From contig JAEUWY010000020.1 in NCBI GenBank assembly GCA_022059125.1, forward strand, positions 1,922,001-1,986,000: DNA of 64,000 nt. The letters run 5' to 3'. This document shows, in pieces, positions 10,503-21,634 of the stretch (positions within the stretch are counted from its first letter, which is position 1; every line of letters starts with the position of its first letter). Position numbers and translations under genes: made by a program. Origin of the DNA: Corynespora cassiicola. Its lineage: Eukaryota; Ascomycota; Dothideomycetes; Pleosporales; Corynesporascaceae. A model generated the notes under the pieces. That model had not been told where the DNA came from and did no database searches. It saw nothing but the letters and a program-made list of their open reading frames with translations.

Positions 10503-12257
10503 TCATCCGCCACGACGCTGGGCAAGCTTTTTGAGCTGACATCTCATGGCTCTTCTGGTCTTGTTGTTGTTGATTCGGGAGTCGGGGTAATCTTCGTCCG
10601 AGTCAGCAAAATTGCCTTCTTCATCCTCATCAATGATGACAGGAGGGGTGCAAGGGGGCGTGAGGGTGATGGATGTAGGTGAAGGTGTTGAGGATTGGCC
10701 GCTCACGATCACTGTCTCATCCAAAAATGGCACCGGCAAATTGTTCCTGACTGTGCATGTCGCCGTGGCAGGTGAGCCGGGAGGCGAGGAACACACAGCG
10801 CGGTTAGACTCATTATCCTCCCGGTCGCTACCCATCAGGTCCATGATGATGTCCATGTCCGGATCCATACGTATATGATCATCGTCCATGATATCGGCAA
10901 GGGCTTCATCAGTAGCTACTGAAAAGAGTTCGTCCGATTCGTCTTCTCCAGACTGCGAAGCTATCCCTACGAAAAGACGGAACTCAGGCCCGTCCTCAAG
11001 ACACGTCTCTTTGGTGAGCTCCACAGTACCTTCCAACTCCCTCATGGCTACAAGGTTATGTTGGTCGGCCTGGGCCTTCGAGTCCACGAGGCGTTTGTGG
11101 CCTACAAAACGGGCAAAGACGCTGCACCTTGTTTTTTGCGAGTGGAAATGCTGTGCCCAGTTAATCGGAAACTCTTCAGTCAACGAGAAGCGGAGAGTGT
11201 CCTCGTGGCCCCATTCCCGCATGCTACGGATGTGATCGATGCACGTGGCCATCATCTCGTGTACAAATGGTCCGCAAGCTCCTCCATCATGAGCGAACCT
11301 ATTGTGCAAATTTTGGTTGGGCGAGTACATTTCCGGTTGAAAGTCATACTCTTCATCGCCCAAGATCTTTGCAAGGCCCACAGACGTGCGATAACCCTGT
11401 ATGCTGAATCGAGGGTTGTTCACGAACATGGAGTCGATGTAGTGAGCTTCACCGCTGCAGCGGTTAACCACGAGAAGCGACCAGTGCAGACCTCCAGTTC
11501 CTTCGAAGGTTTGTCCGCCATATCCATCGTTGATGGGGAGCAAGATGTACTTTGCGTCTTTGAAGGCGTCCTTGTACATTACGCACTCAGCCGGATCCCA
11601 ATCGTACACCGCTACGTTGTGGAGGATCTCGCAGGTCATAGAGTTTGCGATCGCGATGCCCAGGGATTTACAGTCGTTATCGAGATTGAGAAATTCCAGG
11701 GCTGTGTTCAAAATCGCGTCGTTCCACCAACCGTCTGGATAAGTGAGCTTGCGGACCTGCCAAATATCCGAGTTCGAGAGCGTCGAATCGCCAATCGTCA
11801 AGTAGGTATTGTTGTCGAAAGGGGGCTTTGAATATGCGCGATAGCGAAAACAGCTGTTCAATCCAGCAAAGCGAAGAGGATTAGGAAGGCGAAGGTGACT
11901 GCCTCGAATGTTAAGGGCTTCATAGTCTCCCCACTGAACAGGTGCCTGCAAGAGCTGTTCAGCAGGCGATTGCGGCATCGAAAAATCCTTTTCTTCCTCC
12001 TGAGGCCAGCCTGCTTCCTTGTTCTCCGTTGTTCCAGGCTGACTAGCTACAACGACGTCGATGCTGTAGCGGCGTGGGTATAGGCGCGGGCGATGTTCTA
12101 CCGTGGGGACCAGTCCACCATGGGGCTCGCTGCGGGAGGAATAGACGACCATGTTACTTGTCTTGTGACGAATCATCGCTCCGGTATTTTTATACTGGTT
12201 GCGAATATCTATAAACTCCCCCACCAGTGCGCGCGGCTTCACGGAGTTGAGGGACAT
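10503..12257 (-). CDS. Ulp1/NEDP1-like C48 family cysteine protease, 584 aa
   Basis: A single minus-strand exon encodes 584 residues from the first ATG at 12257; the open frame runs 63 codons further upstream but without an ATG. The middle has the Ulp1-type protease layout. A substrate-channel motif DGWWNDAILN comes first, then YILLPINDGYGG. Candidate catalytic residues are His258 in LHWSLLVV, Asp275 in HYIDSM and Cys328 in GGACGPF. The PIND and GGxHWSLLV signatures resemble the NEDP1/SENP8 branch, so the substrate could be SUMO, NEDD8 or another ubiquitin-like protein. The oxyanion glutamine normally five or six residues before the cysteine is absent, and the residue just before it is Ala instead of Asp. 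The C-terminal 200 residues are acidic, Ser/Pro-rich and end in a basic patch. Activity is uncertain. Confidence 0.75.
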   Translation of the reverse strand: MSLNSVKPRALVGEFIDIRNQYKNTGAMIRHKTSNMVVYSSRSEPHGGLVPTVEHRPRLYPRRYSIDVVVASQPGTTENKEAGWPQEEEKDFSMPQSPAEQLLQAPVQWGDYEALNIRGSHLRLPNPLRFAGLNSCFRYRAYSKPPFDNNTYLTIGDSTLSNSDIWQVRKLTYPDGWWNDAILNTALEFLNLDNDCKSLGIAIANSMTCEILHNVAVYDWDPAECVMYKDAFKDAKYILLPINDGYGGQTFEGTGGLHWSLLVVNRCSGEAHYIDSMFVNNPRFSIQGYRTSVGLAKILGDEEYDFQPEMYSPNQNLHNRFAHDGGACGPFVHEMMATCIDHIRSMREWGHEDTLRFSLTEEFPINWAQHFHSQKTRCSVFARFVGHKRLVDSKAQADQHNLVAMRELEGTVELTKETCLEDGPEFRLFVGIASQSGEDESDELFSVATDEALADIMDDDHIRMDPDMDIIMDLMGSDREDNESNRAVCSSPPGSPATATCTVRNNLPVPFLDETVIVSGQSSTPSPTSITLTPPCTPPVIIDEDEEGNFADSDEDYPDSRINNNKTRRAMRCQLKKLAQRRGG

Positions 12258-13270
12258 GTTTTTGGCCGAAGTTTGATTTGCGATGTTGAAGGCGGTTTGG
12301 TGGCGTAACGAGACTTGAAACTCCAATAAAAACGTAAAGAAAACAGGAACCAGTAGTACGGTAGCCAGACCTTGTCCTGGGTGAAAGGTGCTCAGTATGA
12401 AAGACCGCTCGCTAAGACAATGTGAAAACGTGTGGCAATTTGCCAAGAATATAGAAGTTTTTTTTGGAAGTGTGTGCCCTCATGAGCTTATGAAAGCTAT
12501 ATTATATATTTTGTTGATAGTTTGTTGATAACGAACAATGGATGTTGAGACCTCGCTAAAGGCAGCAACCTGTCTATACATTCTACACAATGCTTGCCCT
12601 AACATCTTATTTGGTAGGTAATACTTCTGTTGAGATGAAGGGGAAAGAATGAAATCATCGGCTGTTTCAAACACATAATGAATTCAAACCACTTGAAATA
12701 TACAATGCAATATGTAGTACAAGATACAGCAGTATTTTGCTTGTATGTCTATTTAGCCACGAGGTGCTTGAGTAGAAACATGAGCCCTGGAGTGCCAAAA
12801 TACCTGCCCAAAACTAGCTACCCATGGTACTTGCTTTCAACTATACCGAAGTTAAAAGATGGATTTGGAATGAGCTCCAATTCTCTTGTAATTCCTCTTC
12901 CAACATAGGTGCGCTTCTCAATAACTGAAGTTCACGGGTCGGACTGCGTTGGCCTAGACTTAGGCGCAAGATTATGTGACCTCAACCATTGATTTTGATT
13001 TCAGATATGACACATATAGCAGAAAGAGACCGTTAAAACACAAAAAAGGAATACCAGAGGTCCAATGCTTTGTCCGGTCGGACACAACTTTGCGACAGAC
13101 TAAAAATATAGACACAAAACAGTTGCGAGAACAATTTCGCCAGGATCTCAACCATCCATAGAATGAGCAAACAATTACAATGACGACAATTGGTATCAAA
13201 TGTACAAATACAAATTGTCAAGATTTAACATGTTATTCTATCGAGTCAATAGCAGCAGCCTCTGACTGTG
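12258..13270. other. AT-rich intergenic region
   Basis: This is the presumed promoter and 5' leader of the Ulp1-like gene plus the 3' flank of the DUF3433 gene. It is markedly AT-rich and rich in TpA, with no believable reading frame longer than 76 codons. An older sequence decayed by RIP-like C-to-T change is possible but not shown. Confidence 0.5.
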
Positions 13271-16200
13271 CTACTTTCTCAGGATATTTCGAAGGCCTGT
13301 GGTTATGCGACCTCCCACGATGCCAATATCGTCTTCTCTATCCTCCCAAACGACATTGTTCTCCATTCCGCTACCCATAACTTCTATTCCCCATCTCAAG
13401 TAGCCACCATCGTCTCTGAACCAGCCCAATCTCATGAGGGCATTGGTCTGGTCACCCTGCAGACCCTGCATTCCGTTTTCTTTGATCAACCGCAACAGAT
13501 TTTCGCTCCCGGCCAGCAATACCATAATATCTGCCGTGCACTCTATGTTCCGTTTCAGGGGGCTTAAATAGCGTCGAGTCAAGATGGCGATAGCGATAGT
13601 CGTACCAATGAGCCAAATGAGGATAGAGAATGCAAGCCACGTGGCGACCTGGTTCATTCTTAACATTTCAACTCTCTCCTGTGCAAGGGCCTTGACTTGT
13701 CTGTCGCTTAGCTGTGACTTCGGGTACGTGCTGGGAGTATCGGCCTGAACCATGCCACTGGTCTGGTTGTAGACGAATCTGTACCCCAAGTCCTGTAGCT
13801 CCGCATCTAGAGGCTGATATGCCCAGCCCACAGCGCTGGAGTTTGAAGATGCTCTTGTGGCAACAAAATGCTGGAAGAATGTCTGGAAGGTCTTGTTTAC
13901 GAGATCCGTGAAAAGAGTAGTGTTGGTTCCCAGCGCATGGGCGTCTTCGCCTGCGAGAGAATAGATGGAATATGACATCAGGTCCATGTTGAGCTGCTTT
14001 TCGGCATCTTGGATGAAATAAGACGAATATACTCCCAGATCTGTAGCAGAATACAGCGAATCGAATCTCCACTCCACATCTTCATCATCAGAATCGCGAT
14101 TGCGGATTTCTGGGGCTTTGAGAAGGGAACTCAGAAAATGGACTCCGTAACTATTTCAGGTCAGATTGAGAGGATGAAAGAATCCGTTTCGGCTTACCTA
14201 GAAGTTACATTCATTGGCCGTAAGGTGACCAAGTTGGGATCGATATCGCTCGAATTCTGAGAGTGTATTACGAAAACATCTTTCCAAGGGTCTTCAGTGA
14301 CCGTAGGTTCTTCCATGATTTCGTATTTTTGAACTGCACCATCTAAATCCACAGTCACCTTTGCGGGTGCTGTTTCTATAAGAGGCTTGCAGCTAAGGGA
14401 CTGGAATACCGGTATTTCCGTGAAAACAGAAACGTTGAAGCGAGTTTCGACTTCCGAGTCGCACCAATTTAGAGCAAAAAGGTTTTCGTCATGCCTAGTC
14501 ATGTTTCTCCCGATGTTATCTCGCGTGTAAAAATGGGATTGTGCATGGCCATGGATCCAGGTAGCAGTGAAGTTTATTGGCCAGTCCGAAAAGCGGTATG
14601 GAAACCTTTGGTAGTCATCTCCGATATAGTCATTCCATCTTCCCCCTCCAATGGTAGAATTTGATTCGCTTGGGCAGAAAGTTCCGAGCTCATGGAATGG
14701 CGTACCGTATGATGTGAAGTTGCGAAGATAGTAGCCCTCGAGTATTGTGCTGGGATTTGCTGAGGTATTCCAGACTGAACTGTCAGTCATATTGTATTTG
14801 ATGAGCCAGGAAGAAGGATCCGATATGTTGTATCCTTCGGAGGTTGGACTGCATTCCACCCGAGCACGTAACGATGTTGTCGTGACAGATATAGACTGAG
14901 TAATGTCAGTTATTTTGACGTATGCTTATGAAAAAGCTAGCAATGGTTTCTTACTGATTTATCCTCAATATTGACAACGTTTGGTGTGTCGACAGGTACA
15001 AAACTCCACCCATTCAAACTCCAAGCTGGTTCTGCTCCATCTTGCGTTAATTGATTTGTGGCACTTTGTAGCCATGCAGCGGACTGTGTCCAATAGAGAT
15101 CCTCCGATATAGGAAATAGGAGCTCCATCTCGGCTGTCGAAAGCTTCGGGGATTGTTGCGTTGTGTTGTCCTTAGAGCTAAACCCAGTGGTCGGAGCACG
15201 AAACCCATATCGATCATTTATTGCGTAAGGTAGTTGGCGCAAAGTTTGGGAATGATTTAAAAACATTGAACTAGAGTGAAATCCTGTGGTGCGCTCAAAC
15301 ATTGCGGACGAAGCAATAGTGACTAAATTGTCAGCATTCCGATGCTATTCAATGAAGAGCTCACGACATCTGGACTTACGTGTTTGGCAGAGAAGCATCC
15401 CCACTGTGACAAACCACAATAACCAATGCTTATTCCTAAAAGCTCTGAAAGATGTTTTGCCGTAGTTCGAAGAATTGTAATGAAGACTGACTCCTTCCGC
15501 GAATGGGAGACCTTCTACTTTCGCCAAGGATATGAAAGGCTGCAATTGGCAGAACTTTTGTTGGATACCATCCCACCACAAGCTTACAACAACAGCCATG
15601 AACGTTGGGACAACTGAGAAGGGTGTAAAGCGAAACACTGAGTTTTGCACTAGGGAAACGTCAATCCCATAAGTGAAAGCTTTCTGGTAGAGCTGATTTC
15701 CCGTAGCGAAGTCATTCAAAACTGCTATGGCAACCGAGAAGATTCCGAGGTAGAATGCAAGGGATAAGATGGAAGGAGTCCTCAGAGTGGTGGGTTTCCA
15801 GTCATGAACAGATGTGTTGATTTGTGGTGCATGGCAGTCGGCAGACGCTGATTCAAGCTGGCCCTTTGCTGATTCAATAAGTCTGCCATCGGAACGAGTG
15901 GCATATGCCTTTTGACTGAAGGAGTATTCCATCTCTTTTCTAGAAGCAATGAATAAAGGCCTCCATGCCCTTTCATTCCACTCTCCGCCGATCATCAAGT
16001 TCAGAACCCCTTCTATAGTGGATGGATTGAAGTTCAAATGAAGAGGGCGGTTGTCGATCCGACATTGAAAAACAAGTGATACCAATAATAGGGCAGTGGT
16101 GCCCAGAAGTGCTGATAGAGCAATGCCTACTCCATGTAAAGTTTTCACGCGGATGCGACTTGAAGTAAGCTGGCCTCTAATGCTTTCGGATGCAAATGCT

Positions 16201-17921
16201 CCGTCCTGGCTCATCGTTGACTGTAGTAGTTCAGTGAAAATCTCTTGGACTATCTCTTGTGTCTTTGAAGGTATCACATCGGATTGATGTATGGCGTTAA
16301 AGTCGTAGTTGTTATAGGCCGTCAGAAGAAGCGCAGATCTATCGGCAAAGATGTGCGCAGGATCCAGGTAAGATAACCAGTTTGAGTCATGCAGCAGAGA
16401 AGCTACGCTAGTCTTGTTTAGAACACCATCGGAAACAATCGACGAGTGATTTGAGAAAGCCTCTTTGCTGAAGGAGACCTCTGACTTGTTCCGATATACC
16501 GAAAACGTGACAGGAATCTCTGCCGTTTCAATCACAAGTGAGCATTCCCATGCGTTTTGTGTAAAGTTCGACAATAGATAATCCCCTTCATCTTTGTAGC
16601 GCTTGGTCCCCGTCAACACAATATCTTTCCCCGTGCACTCTTGGGAGCTGTTGAGTCTCACAAAGGGGCTCTGTGGATCGATGGTCCTCGGGAGACTGTA
16701 AGTGAGGTTCCCTGGTGTATATATCCAGGAATCGGTGCTGTTGCGCGCGGAGTGATCGCTGAACCATCCCATTCCTTGAATATACATGGATTCCGGATTT
16801 GGACCCCAGATAACGCTATTGACCCGGTGGACCATCAACGTTGGAGCTGAATCAATCTGGTATCGACAACCACTATCGGAGTATAGAACAGTGGAATCCA
16901 TGATCGATGTGCCATTTATCATAACCCTTTCAGGCTCTGCGACACCTATTATTATTGGCCTTCCTGAAGCACTGAAAGGTTTGGTGAGATTGAAGGTTGT
17001 GTCTACCTTCATAGTTTTGCATTGATAATCGGTTCGGAACACTGATGTTACTGCTTTCCAAGACCGGGATGTCTCTCCAAAGTTAGACTCCGTCAATGAA
17101 GTACCCACAGTACCCTCGGACCAGAAAGGCAATATAGTGTATGATTCAGTTCTCCATGGGCTTGCAGTAATATTGTAGATGAGGTGGCCGGTTGTCCGAC
17201 GGAACATCTCTGGGGTCGATTTGAGCGGAATTGGGTTCATCATGGGCACTGATTTCCTCAAGGCAGTTTCCTCGGTAATGGACATCTCTTGTGTCATAAG
17301 TAAAGATGAAGATAATGGCGGGATAACCAACGAGGCTAGAACAAAGGTTGTGGTCGCGCTAAGGAGTGCCCAATTCACACCTTGGCTATTCTTTTCACGC
17401 GAAAAGCTATCGCGAAGCATTTTCCACCAGCCTCCTGACGCTTGCAGTATGGATGCATTCGATGGGGCATCGAATCTCGCCATTCTAGCGTAGGGCTCGG
17501 TACGCCTGAAATCATTGAAGACCATTCCAACGAGGTAGGTATAGATGACTGCAACCAGAGTAGGACTGTATCGCCAGCCGAAGAACATGATACCGGTTCC
17601 GTCATAGTTGCCGAGACCTTCATTGTGCTGAGAATACCACGTCAGGCTGGCAGCGGCTGCGCACAGTCCAAAAGAAATGGCCGCTAAGCAACAAAGGAAA
17701 GGCCATCGAAGAGTGTACGGAGTCCATTGAGATGAGCCAGAGTTTGTGGTGAAGTCGATAACGTCGTTGGAAAATGTTTCCTCCGCGGAATGTCCCATTA
17801 CTTTTGTGTAGTTCGCATTCTGGAATTTCGTTTCGACCGGCTGTTCGTGACTCAGGGAACTTGGACCATTTGGAGATTCTAGAGGCAATGCATCGGACCG
17901 AACTGCAGCGTATGCCATCAT
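13271..17921 (-). CDS. Large DUF3433 multi-pass membrane protein, 1495 aa
   Basis: Four minus-strand exons, 15380-17921, 14955-15322, 14198-14895 and 13271-14150, join with phases 1, 0 and 2 to 1495 residues. After a hydrophilic N-terminus the protein has clustered hydrophobic segments: WPFLCCLAAISFGLCAAAAS, a PTLVAVIYTYLVGMVF segment, a third near WALLSATTTFVLASLVIPPL, then a long Asn-rich, probably glycosylated loop. More membrane segments lie near residues 600, 700 and 760, and a last one near the end (WLAFSILIWLIGTTIAIAIL). The split membrane blocks with the motif NDFRRTEPYARMA and large outside loops are typical of the fungal DUF3433 family, whose function is unknown. Ordering the four frames as one gene rests on matched splice phases. 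There is no evidence here for a transport substrate. Confidence 0.82.
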
Positions 17922-19306
17922 CCAGAAAGAACGTCACAGCGGATAAAGATTGTTGGTGAAGTCTCAGATGCAGCATCAGGTAAGGAGACTCGACACCGCA
18001 AGGCGCCAACTAGTCAGTGGATCGACCGCTTGAGTCGGAAGATTGCAGTCCTGAGACGATGGCCCCCAAAGTTGGCCCTTGGGTCACGGAATCTGGTCAG
18101 AATGCAGGAACATCACCGAGGTATCGCATCGACCAAATTTGTTCCTAAATTTTAGGCCTCCTATTTGGAAGTTGGTCCAGACTGTCAAATGTTGTTTCAT
18201 CAGCTTTGATGTTCATCGGTGTTAAAATTCGAACCACCGGCCAGCAGAGGCCCCACCGCGTGGCATTACAGGGATTAATTCCTCGAATCTATAAATAACT
18301 ACGATACTACTCCTTTCTTGATGTTAAATGAATCCTTTGGCGATCAAAGGGGCTGTGCTTCATGGGATGGATTTGGCTGATCCGGTTGTGATGCCCCCCA
18401 GCAGAGCGACCTTTTCTCTGCTTCAACAGTAAGTGCCAGCGAGGAACAATGGATCGCTCGATATTGATCGCCTGACAGCATTGCGAGTTGGTTGCCAGGA
18501 TTGTGAACATTTGCTCACCTCTGCGTTATCAGAATAAATATGAGATGACTGCTTGGATGTCTGATCATGCTTGCTACTTGCATTAGTGTGAGTGTTTTGG
18601 GAAATTTGCCGTCGATGGCTTTGATGGTGCCAAACAGTCGGAGCTGGCTTATGTATATCCTCTAATAAACCTTTACCATGCTCAGTAAGGCATTAAGGTT
18701 CTACTTATTGGCTAGTTGTTGTTCTTCAAATTTACCTCATCATCATGACAACGGTCCTTCTCATTGTTTTGTCAGCGACGCAGGATCGAAATCCTCGATA
18801 GGATCCTAGGGAGTGATGTTGCACACCATTGCGCTTGTTATGACGAAACTTCAAAAGTAGGATACAAAAAACAGTACATGAATTGCTGCCCTGAAAGAAA
18901 AATTGGCGGAGAAGGTACTTTCTGTTCAAGAAAGATTCAGGCACCAGCTGAGACCGACTTTCCTCAGAACTGTCCACATTGCTTCAGGAATGGAGTAACG
19001 AAGCAGAACATGACGAACGATCACCAGAAATGATGCTTCATTTTTGGCATTTCGTAGTTTTCATTTTCTATCTGTGATGGCTGTTGACGTAGGCAGGGCT
19101 GGCATGACGGTCCTCTATCAAGCAAGCAAGCCCCGTCCTTTCCTGTTTCGTCCTAGCCTTGGCCCCCAAGGTAACGACCCGAGGACCGCGCGATCAACCA
19201 TCGAGCTTGGAGCGTGACGGAAACATCACAATCGAGATGTACAGTACAGGATTACTTTAGAAAGCCAGCAAACTCGTTGCGATTTAATTCAACGCCCGAT
19301 CATACG
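17922..19306. promoter_or_regulatory. Divergent promoter region, DUF3433 gene and Zn2Cys6 gene
   Basis: The 1.4 kb lies between two divergent start codons, so it must hold both promoters. It is AT-rich (for example around 18200-18300 and 18650-18730). I found no RNA gene and no conserved protein in it. Palindromic CGG pairs typical of Zn2Cys6 binding could not be assigned with confidence. Confidence 0.5.
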
Positions 19307-20901
19307 ATGGTTGGCGTCCCGGGCCGGTCAAAGGCCTGCTCGACATGTAAACTAAGAAGGAAAAAGGTGAGATGTCCAACATAAGCAAAAACGCAAAACT
19401 GACCGGGATGCCAGTGCGACCTCCAAGTGCCTGAATGTGGCAACTGCCTAAAGGTACAGAGGAAATGTGGCGGCTATGAAAGAAGCATGATTGTGATACA
19501 TGTCGGTTCGGATGGCAAGGGACAATACAAGCCACAGATTAGCAAGTCGCGCCGCGTCCCGCAGATTGGTAAGGTAGAGATATCTTTGGCCGACTTTCGG
19601 ATGAAGGATCTTCAAAGGTCTGCTTTCGAACTGACCTGCCTCGAAACATTTTGGGTATTGTACCTTCCAAAGCCCGCATGTTTATCACAAGTACAAGGTA
19701 GTAGCTCGGATTCGCTGAAGACTTGGGTGACTCACACGAACCACTATCTGCCACAAAGCGATGCACTTCGGTGTGCAATGCTGGCCATTGGGGCCTCTAA
19801 AGTCGGCGAGGCTAAACGAGATCGGTCTCTGGTGGAGCGAGGAATAGAATTGTACGGGTCAGCACTGATGCGACTTGCATCCCAGCTACAAACAAAGGAT
19901 TATTCAAAAAGATTCGGACTGCTTGCAACATGTAGACTACTGGCATTATATGAAGTATGCCCCCTCTACACTATATGCCAATATCGGTGCTGACTAGTGC
20001 TCTTCTGAAGCAATCGAACGGAGCCTCAAGCGCAGAGCACAGTTGGTGCAAGCACATCGACGGCCTCCTCACATTTATCCAATTCTATCCCCCAGGCATC
20101 TTCTCTCTACCGGGAAAGCACGAAGTCTTCCTAGAAGCCCGGTACAACGGCGTGCGACCACCCCCCATCAGCACAGCCAAACCAAGCTCAAAGCTGACAT
20201 TCCAACCCCAGATCGTCTCCGCTACCACAAACCACCGCTCCACCTTCCTCTCAGGCCCGCCCTGGACGACCGCCCCCTGGCAAAACGGCCTCGAAAAGAC
20301 AAGTACCGACACGGCCCTCGACCTCCTCGCCCAACTCCCCTCCATCCTCGAAGAACTAGACGCCCTCACCTCCCTCACCCCCAGCAGCCCAGACACTCTA
20401 GAACGCGCCACGCAGCTGAAAACTCGCTGCTGGACCCTCGACACCGACCTCCAACTCTGGGCCCTCGACCCTTCAAACGCAGACCCCGTTTCGGAAGATG
20501 GTAGTCCATCTGTCCACGCGCCAGATGGATTCCCTACTCCTTCGTTGCCCGGGCTCCACGCTAGGACACTCTACCAGACGACTACCCTACTCCTCTCTTC
20601 GGCCCTCTTGGAGCTTCACACCCTATTCCCGTCTCCAGACACATCGGCCAATGCCGCACTCTTCGCATCGCTGACCGCGAATATGGCGCGGTGCTGTACC
20701 GCAATCGCCGGGGCGGCAGCGCACTTCCAGCACCCGGATGCCGGGCTCGCGGCCAGGATGAGCATTGCGTTCCCACTAGAATGCGTGGCGCGGGTGTTGG
20801 TAGAGGGTAGGATTAGAAGTGTTGAAGGGTTCGGAGGGGTTGGGGGGCTGGTAGAGGATGGGGGGACGGATGGAGAGATGGGGATCGACGGGCTAATTTG
20901 A
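19307..20901 (+). CDS. Zn2Cys6 transcription factor, 496 aa
   Basis: Exons 19307-19366, 19415-19954 and 20011-20901 join in phase 0 to 496 residues. The binuclear zinc cluster is split by intron 1 and reads C-ST-C-KLRRKK-C-DLQVPE-C-GN-C-LKVQRK-C, a perfect CX2CX6CX6CX2CX6C. Downstream is a helical region of the fungal transcription-factor type (around WCKHIDGLLTFIQFYPPGIF). The acceptor of intron 2 was chosen at 20010 (branch CTGAC, then GAAG) because an earlier TAG acceptor would put the downstream 297 codons out of frame. The protein is a nuclear DNA-binding regulator of unknown target. The third exon is clearly more GC-rich than the first two. Confidence 0.88.
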
Positions 20902-21634
20902 GGAGTCTGGCTGATGGAGAAGGTTTATGCATTGTGTTTGGATTTGGATCTACACATACGCTTGGGTGGATGAAAGAAGGGGTTGGCAACGGTTTTCTAC
21001 GCATCTATTTACTCGATATCCTAATGCCCCTGCCCGTAGATCATGGTGTATGCCCCATCTAGCGGCATTAGAATTGGGGCGGCCATGTCAAGATGCCATG
21101 GTCTTTTATTTTGTAGTTGAAGAAAGGCAAAGGTAGGTCCAGCGATACAATGGTCAGAATACAACGCCATGTAAACAACAAAATGTATTCCTGCTGCTTG
21201 AACCACATGTCCGCTGCCCAACATTTGGGTACCAACAGACTGCGACCCACATTTAGCGCGGAAGAGCTTTTGAATTACCCCGCACCGCCGCCCTCGTGTT
21301 CGGGATGCTTCGAAGAGGCCTCTCAATCACAGAGCCATTCATTCATATAAGGCAGATTTTTTGGATTAAAGGAAAACCTAACAACCACAGAATGAGAAGT
21401 GTGACTGGGGAAAATAAACACAGAGCTCGTTGCAAATTCGACTCTCAGCCAAAGATTTCCCAGATGGAAGATATTGATGCCTCCACCGTTACTTTTGCAG
21501 ATCCCTATATCATTTCGCCCCGTCCATCCATCGCCTGCGTGTTCTTTGCTCATAATCTGACGTGACCACGTAAAGAGGACGCGTGTAGGCACAGACATTC
21601 AAGTCGTGCAAGTAGTCGACGTAACGTCGTGAGG
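20902..21634. other. Convergent 3' region
   Basis: It separates the stop codons of the Zn2Cys6 gene and the STM1-like gene and should contain both 3' UTRs. No gene or structured RNA was recognised. Confidence 0.55.

Noticed and set aside
12258..12446. N-terminal extension of the Ulp1-like protease
   Set aside because: The frame is open but has no ATG before 12257, so the hydrophobic stretch there is probably untranslated.
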